Translations under genes and position numbers: made by a program | Shown here: piece by piece, positions 29,401-35,400 of the stretch | Position numbering within the stretch: the first letter of the stretch is position 1 | How the letters are laid out: each line of letters begins with the position of its first letter | The notes under the pieces: model-generated | Databases searched by the model: none | Told to the model about the DNA's origin: nothing | Seen by the model: the letters and a program-made list of their open reading frames with translations, nothing else | Assembly: GCA_027627225.1 (NCBI GenBank) | Contig: CM051036.1 | Location: forward strand, 37,340,426-37,404,425 | Source: Congeria kusceri | Lineage: Eukaryota > Mollusca > Bivalvia > Myida > Dreissenidae | Direction of reading: 5' to 3' | Length of the DNA: 64,000 nucleotides

Positions 29401-32400
29401 AACTTTCCGCTTTTATGGTATATTCTGTTTCACGACAGTATCTTCTAAACATAAATCCACTGTAGGCGAAAAGTGCCGTCCTGGATTAGGCAGTGTGGAC
29501 TGCACAGGCTAATCCGGGACATCACTATTCATTAAGCCCGTGTTTCCCAATATATGTTATGTGAGCGTGTTCCTACCTTCGATTGCGCAAGAATGGATTT
29601 AATGTTGGACTCCATGCCATCGTTGGCCAAAGTGGACAGCCACTTCCGGTACTTCTTGTTAAGCTTGTAGCGGTTCTGAATGCACACTTGGAAGACCACC
29701 ACTGTAAGATAAGCCCGAGAAATAAATGTACTGCATGTTATTCATAAAATAAGCGGAAGTGAACGCGATAAAACTTTCATGCCATGTGAACCAACGGAAC
29801 TTCTTTGCGTCGTATTAAAATGCGCATTCAGCAAACAATAAATGTGAAACAGCTTTAAAATGACAGTTTTCGAGTGTAAGAGTTTTATTTCAAATACGTT
29901 AGGCTTTACGCCCATGAGTACTCACATATTACAACACAATATTGTTAATGTGGTCAATGACGTTAGGCCTGCACTCAAGGTTTTAAACAATACTAATTTA
30001 AACATTTGTGGTATACATGTATTTTGGCACTACTGCTATAAGATGTTTTAAAATTATGCTTTGTCTCGTATATACGCTTACTTTTATACCGAATAAATCT
30101 CTAGAACTTACGGTGCTATGTGTACTGTATTACTGTTTTACAAGTGAGTTATTTATAATTTGTATAATATCACTCTTTTCAGCGAGGCAAAGACGATGAT
30201 AACAGTCATTTTCAGTACGTTATTTTTATGAAAACAAAAACATGTAAAACTAAATGGGCAATTTATTTTGCATTTAATAACCTTGATTCACAAAAAAATT
30301 CCGGATTTGTGTTGTTACATCAATATACAAAACACGTGTTTACATTAGTGTTTACATGTGACGACATATACTTAGGAAACATTATAAAATTTTATCAAAA
30401 ATATGTGACTATCGAATTAACTTCAATTTACTTAACACCACGATACAGTGAAACATGTGGCAAACTCACCATGCTGGTTCGGTATGTTTGTTGGTCTGTT
30501 TCTGTCCTGGTTGTTGTAAATGCACAGCCCGTTATCGGTGGCACTGAAATATGGACATGCCTCACTTTAGAACACATTTACAACCGGGTTGTCTGAAAAC
30601 ATTAACCCTGACGATTGCAACACCTGAAAACAGTAACCCTGACGATTGCCAGCTACATCGATGGAATTCTAAACCAGAGTCACGAATGGAATCCATATTT
30701 CAAAACTGCTAATGTTTTATATAGTTACCATGCGTTCATAAGTGAATTAAAATCAGTTCAACTGACATTAATTTACTGAATGACAATGGACTACAGCGAA
30801 AACGCATAGGATAATAATATATAGTGAAAAATGTTTGGTCATTGTCGTTTTTTTACTTTCAAATTTCAATTCTGCGCTTTGTTTCGTGTAATTTCAAAAC
30901 AAAAATGACAGGACATTATGGGACAATCGTTTTGCTCTCCTGATTCATGCTTTCTGATTGTAGGTATGTCGAAATTTATGAGGTCCTTCCACACCGAAGC
31001 TGCATTATGTAAGGAACAGGTGTGTGTCCAAGCACCCCTACTTAATTTACTTCTCTTACTCTCTATTTTTACTAGGGGTGTCACGATATTAGAAATCCAT
31101 ATTGCAATATAATGTGATATTTTCTTAACTTATTGCGATATTTATTGCGATATTTATTGCGATATTTATCGCGATATATTGCGACCTTTGTATCTATGTA
31201 TTTTATAACCTTAAGACTGATAAAATCGCTATGAACAGCGCAATAGTGTATAGGATGGTTTACTTACTTGTTAGTTTCACCCATGTTGATGACAGGCGCA
31301 ACAATAGCAACATATTAACAGCAGAAAGAAAAGCAAAACACTTATGAAAAAACTCTGAAAACTGCCTGTCATGGCTGTTCACTGTATTTATTATGTTACA
31401 TAAATAGTGATTTTGTACATGTACAGGTACTCTATTCATGATCTATATTTATTTTGTGAATACGCTATGTATGTATTTCACAATTTATTTTAACTGAACT
31501 TTTAATAATGTATCATGTTTAAAGTATTATTAAGCATAAAGATTTTAAGAGAAAACATGCATGCCAAATATAAATGGAATATTATGGGTCGCCAGTAGCC
31601 TATAATGGTCCGGCTTTTGACCTTCACCCCTACAAAACTGTAATCTTTACAAAATGATACTGGCTTTCAATTGCTTATCACTGACAATAAGCATGTTTTA
31701 ATTCAGTCAAAAGGTTTTTAATCAAGGTAATAATAACACGAAAAAACAACAACAAAAAAACACAAAAAACTGTAAAAGTACCACATAAATAAATGCAATA
31801 TATGGGTATGGACATTCATATTGCACTATTTTATTGCAGAATCAATGATTACAATAAACCAATACACCGGTATAGTGTGACACCCCTAACTTTTACTGAA
31901 ATATATTTTTAATTGCTATGTGGTCTTGTGCTGTTGTTGAAACCAGAGTACCCGGAGGAAACACCACTGTCCGATATAGTGACCATCAGCCAAATTCAAG
32001 TGCGCCTTGACCCGGCATTGAAGCCCGATAGCCGCGATAAGAAGCGAGAGTGAAAACCACTGCGCTAGCCGGACTGCCAGATTTTAAGGTTTTCTGAGCC
32101 TTGCTTTATTAACTTACCTTGATTCCACTCAAACCAGCACTAGTATTCTGCAAATATTTTGACTGTTGGCGGAAGCCAACGGTCTTTATGACAGCGATTT
32201 CGAATGATTGATTCGCATGACCTACTTTTTATTTTGCAGTCTACAAAGCGCTAACAATGGATTCACCCCAAACTTATACGCTCTATCGGCTATTTCGGCC
32301 AGTTCAGGATTAGTCGACACGTTCACTGTTTCAATTTCATTCAAACAAATGTGTCGTTTGTGTTAGATTTTTTTGCACTCTATTTCCCTTGTTTGTTTGT

Positions 32401-35400
32401 TTTCACTAGACTGCGCGTATTTTCTTTATCTCACAGTGTGAAAATACAGCAAAGTTTATCCCACGGGGTTTTATTTCGTCAACGTCGGGGTGATGGCGAG
32501 GTAAACTATTTTAACAAGTGGTTTTTTGTTATTTTATATTTCTGTTATAAACTAACCACTGATATTTTGCACTTATTCATATATCATGATTAGTTAATAT
32601 GAGCTAAATGCATGACAGATTTTGCTAAACATTCAACAGATTCAAAAGAAATAAATAACATAATCTTTGGTTACGTCAAGTCAACAATTTGTTGTTAACG
32701 CCATGAGATAAATTATATTAGAGGTTGTTTGCTGCAATCTCATAATTAAGAATAAAAAAATTTATACCAAGGACAAATCTTTTACCGGTTATTAGTGCAC
32801 AGAAAGATTTAATATGCTGATTCTCTGGTGGAATATTTGCTTTACAAAGAAAATGACATATGATGTATATCAATAACTAGAACACAAACATTTCTAATTA
32901 CCTCACCGGCGCCTGAATAATTGCGATAAATATTTGCATCGGCAAAGGTGGGCTGACAGATATGTACCGTGCTTAGCGCGGTGAAAGACGAAACATGCTT
33001 TGCTTTGAAGTTTCATAATCATTTTATTTCGTTGAAAAACGCTCGTCATATTTTTTGCGTAATGGTCTAAGACAAACTATTGGCCTATTTCTTAATCTAA
33101 CCCAATTGATTGCAGAAAATAATTTAAGTTCGATAGTCCCGAATGCTATATTAAATCATTTCATTTGCTAGAAAATGCTTAACTGTTTATGGAAGAAAGC
33201 ATGAACCTATAGTTATGGTGACTTAATAGTAGCATAAAAGTACGCCTATATTTTTCTTACGAGCATATCACTTTCATTTTTATGTATCATAGATTTATTC
33301 TAAATAATGTTGAAAAACGAACTTACACACATATTTATCCAAAATAGGTTTTCAGAAACAAAAGTAACGGTCATAATACAAGAATACGTTCTTAGGGGAA
33401 GCCTATGTGTTGCAGCCAAACGCATTTTTATGGATATAGATTTGCCTTAGTCCGTCCGACCCGTCCATCCGTCGCTTTTTTTGTCGCGCATTACTCAAAA
33501 ATTAAAACTGCTAGAGTCATCGGCATCGGGGCTTGTGCACCTAGGTATTTTGGTGCAGTTTTTTTCCGACATCAGCGGAGTTATGGCCTTTTTTTAGTAA
33601 AAAATGACATTTTTGAACTTGTGTCGCGCGTTACTCAAAAAGTATTGCTGCTAGAGTGATGAAACTTTATACACATATTAATCAGCATGTGAACTTTTGC
33701 ACCTGGGTATTTTGGTGCAGTTTTTTTTCCAACATCAGCGGAGTAATGGCCTTTTTTTAGCACAAAATGACATTTTTGGACTTGTGTCGCTTGTAACGCT
33801 AAAAGTATTATTGCAAGAGTGATGAAATTTAATAAACATATTGATCTGCATGTGAACTTGTGCACCTGGGTATTTTGGTGCAGTTTTTTCCGACACAATA
33901 GCGGAATTGTGACCCTTTTTTAAAGGAAATAATGACATTTTTGGACTTGTGTCGCGCGTAGCTCAAAACGTATTACTGCTAGAGTCATGAAACTTTATAT
34001 ACATATTAATCAGCATGTGAACTTGTGTACCTTTGTATTTTGAAGCAATTTCTTTCGCCATCAATGGAGTTATGGCCCTTTTTAAAGCAAAAAATGGCAT
34101 TCTTGGACTAGTGTCGCGTGTAACTCAAAATGTATAACTGCTAGACTGATGAAACTTTATAAACACATTCATCAGCACGTCAGCTTGTGCACCAGGGTAT
34201 TTTGGTGCATTTTTTCCGACATCAGCAGAGTTTTGTGACAACCAGCGGAATATAGGGGCATCCGTGTCTTGCGGACACATGTCTAGTTGCTTTATACTTT
34301 GTGTTACGAGGTGAGACAAACAAATATTACCGTGAATGAAAACGACAAATACATGTATACAATATAATACATATGCAATGCTTTGTGTTCATATGGGAAT
34401 TTCAACTCTTGACGTCCTTAGTTGAATACTAGTATGCTAGTGTTTCGCAAGTTATTTTTTTTTCTTTCTACCGATATGATACATTTTTTATTGCTTGACT
34501 ATATGAAATATTTGATGTGAAAGTCGTATAACGCGTATTTAAGAGAGTCATTGTTATATTAGCCTTCGTTAATGTTCGCCTACGATCGGAATCTAAGAAG
34601 ACATACAGTGTGGACATTAACAAAGTTTTAAACCTAACGAGACGAATTTCAGGTGACTGAAACTTTAATACAGTCTGGATACAAGGCCACATAACATTAC
34701 TACGCGATATCGTCCAATGTCTTTGGCATTTAATGGACGTTTATTAAAATGGTTCGTGCTGGTATAATTTCATGCCAAACCATTAAATTGTTTACTTATT
34801 AACTATATTAGTTTCGTCGTTGCATTTGGTTATACCATTACTGGATTGTAATTCTTGTATAACTATGCAGAAATAATCTCCCTGGACTCGTGTTGCGGGT
34901 AATTAGCTTTCATTTATTGTATCCTCAGTGCAACACGGTGAACAAAAGCGTGCTGCAACTTCGTCGAATGTTTTCGATCGTATATAGTCGTAGCACGACT
35001 GACGTTTGTAAATCAAAACGCTGATAACACGTCATTTTGTTGATTTTAGTGACGTCATTTTACGTTTATTAATTTCATTCAGTATGTTTTTTCGTGTATG
35101 ATCAAAATAAAGACATTTATAAATGATGGTATAAATAGAATACTATGTAAGTGTTGAATATCAGATTATTTGGTCGGCAGGAAAACGTCAACGGAAACAA
35201 TGCAACGGAATCCCGTTAGGGCCATCGGGTATGAATGGGTTGATCTTTAACGCGATACTCGATAGTACAATGATGAAAACGCGAAATCACGATACTGCGA
35301 TAACGAAAATGCGACAACTCGATGATGATAAAGCGACATTACGATAACGAAAACGCGATACTGCGACAGTACGATGACGGTAACTAATGCAATGGAATCG

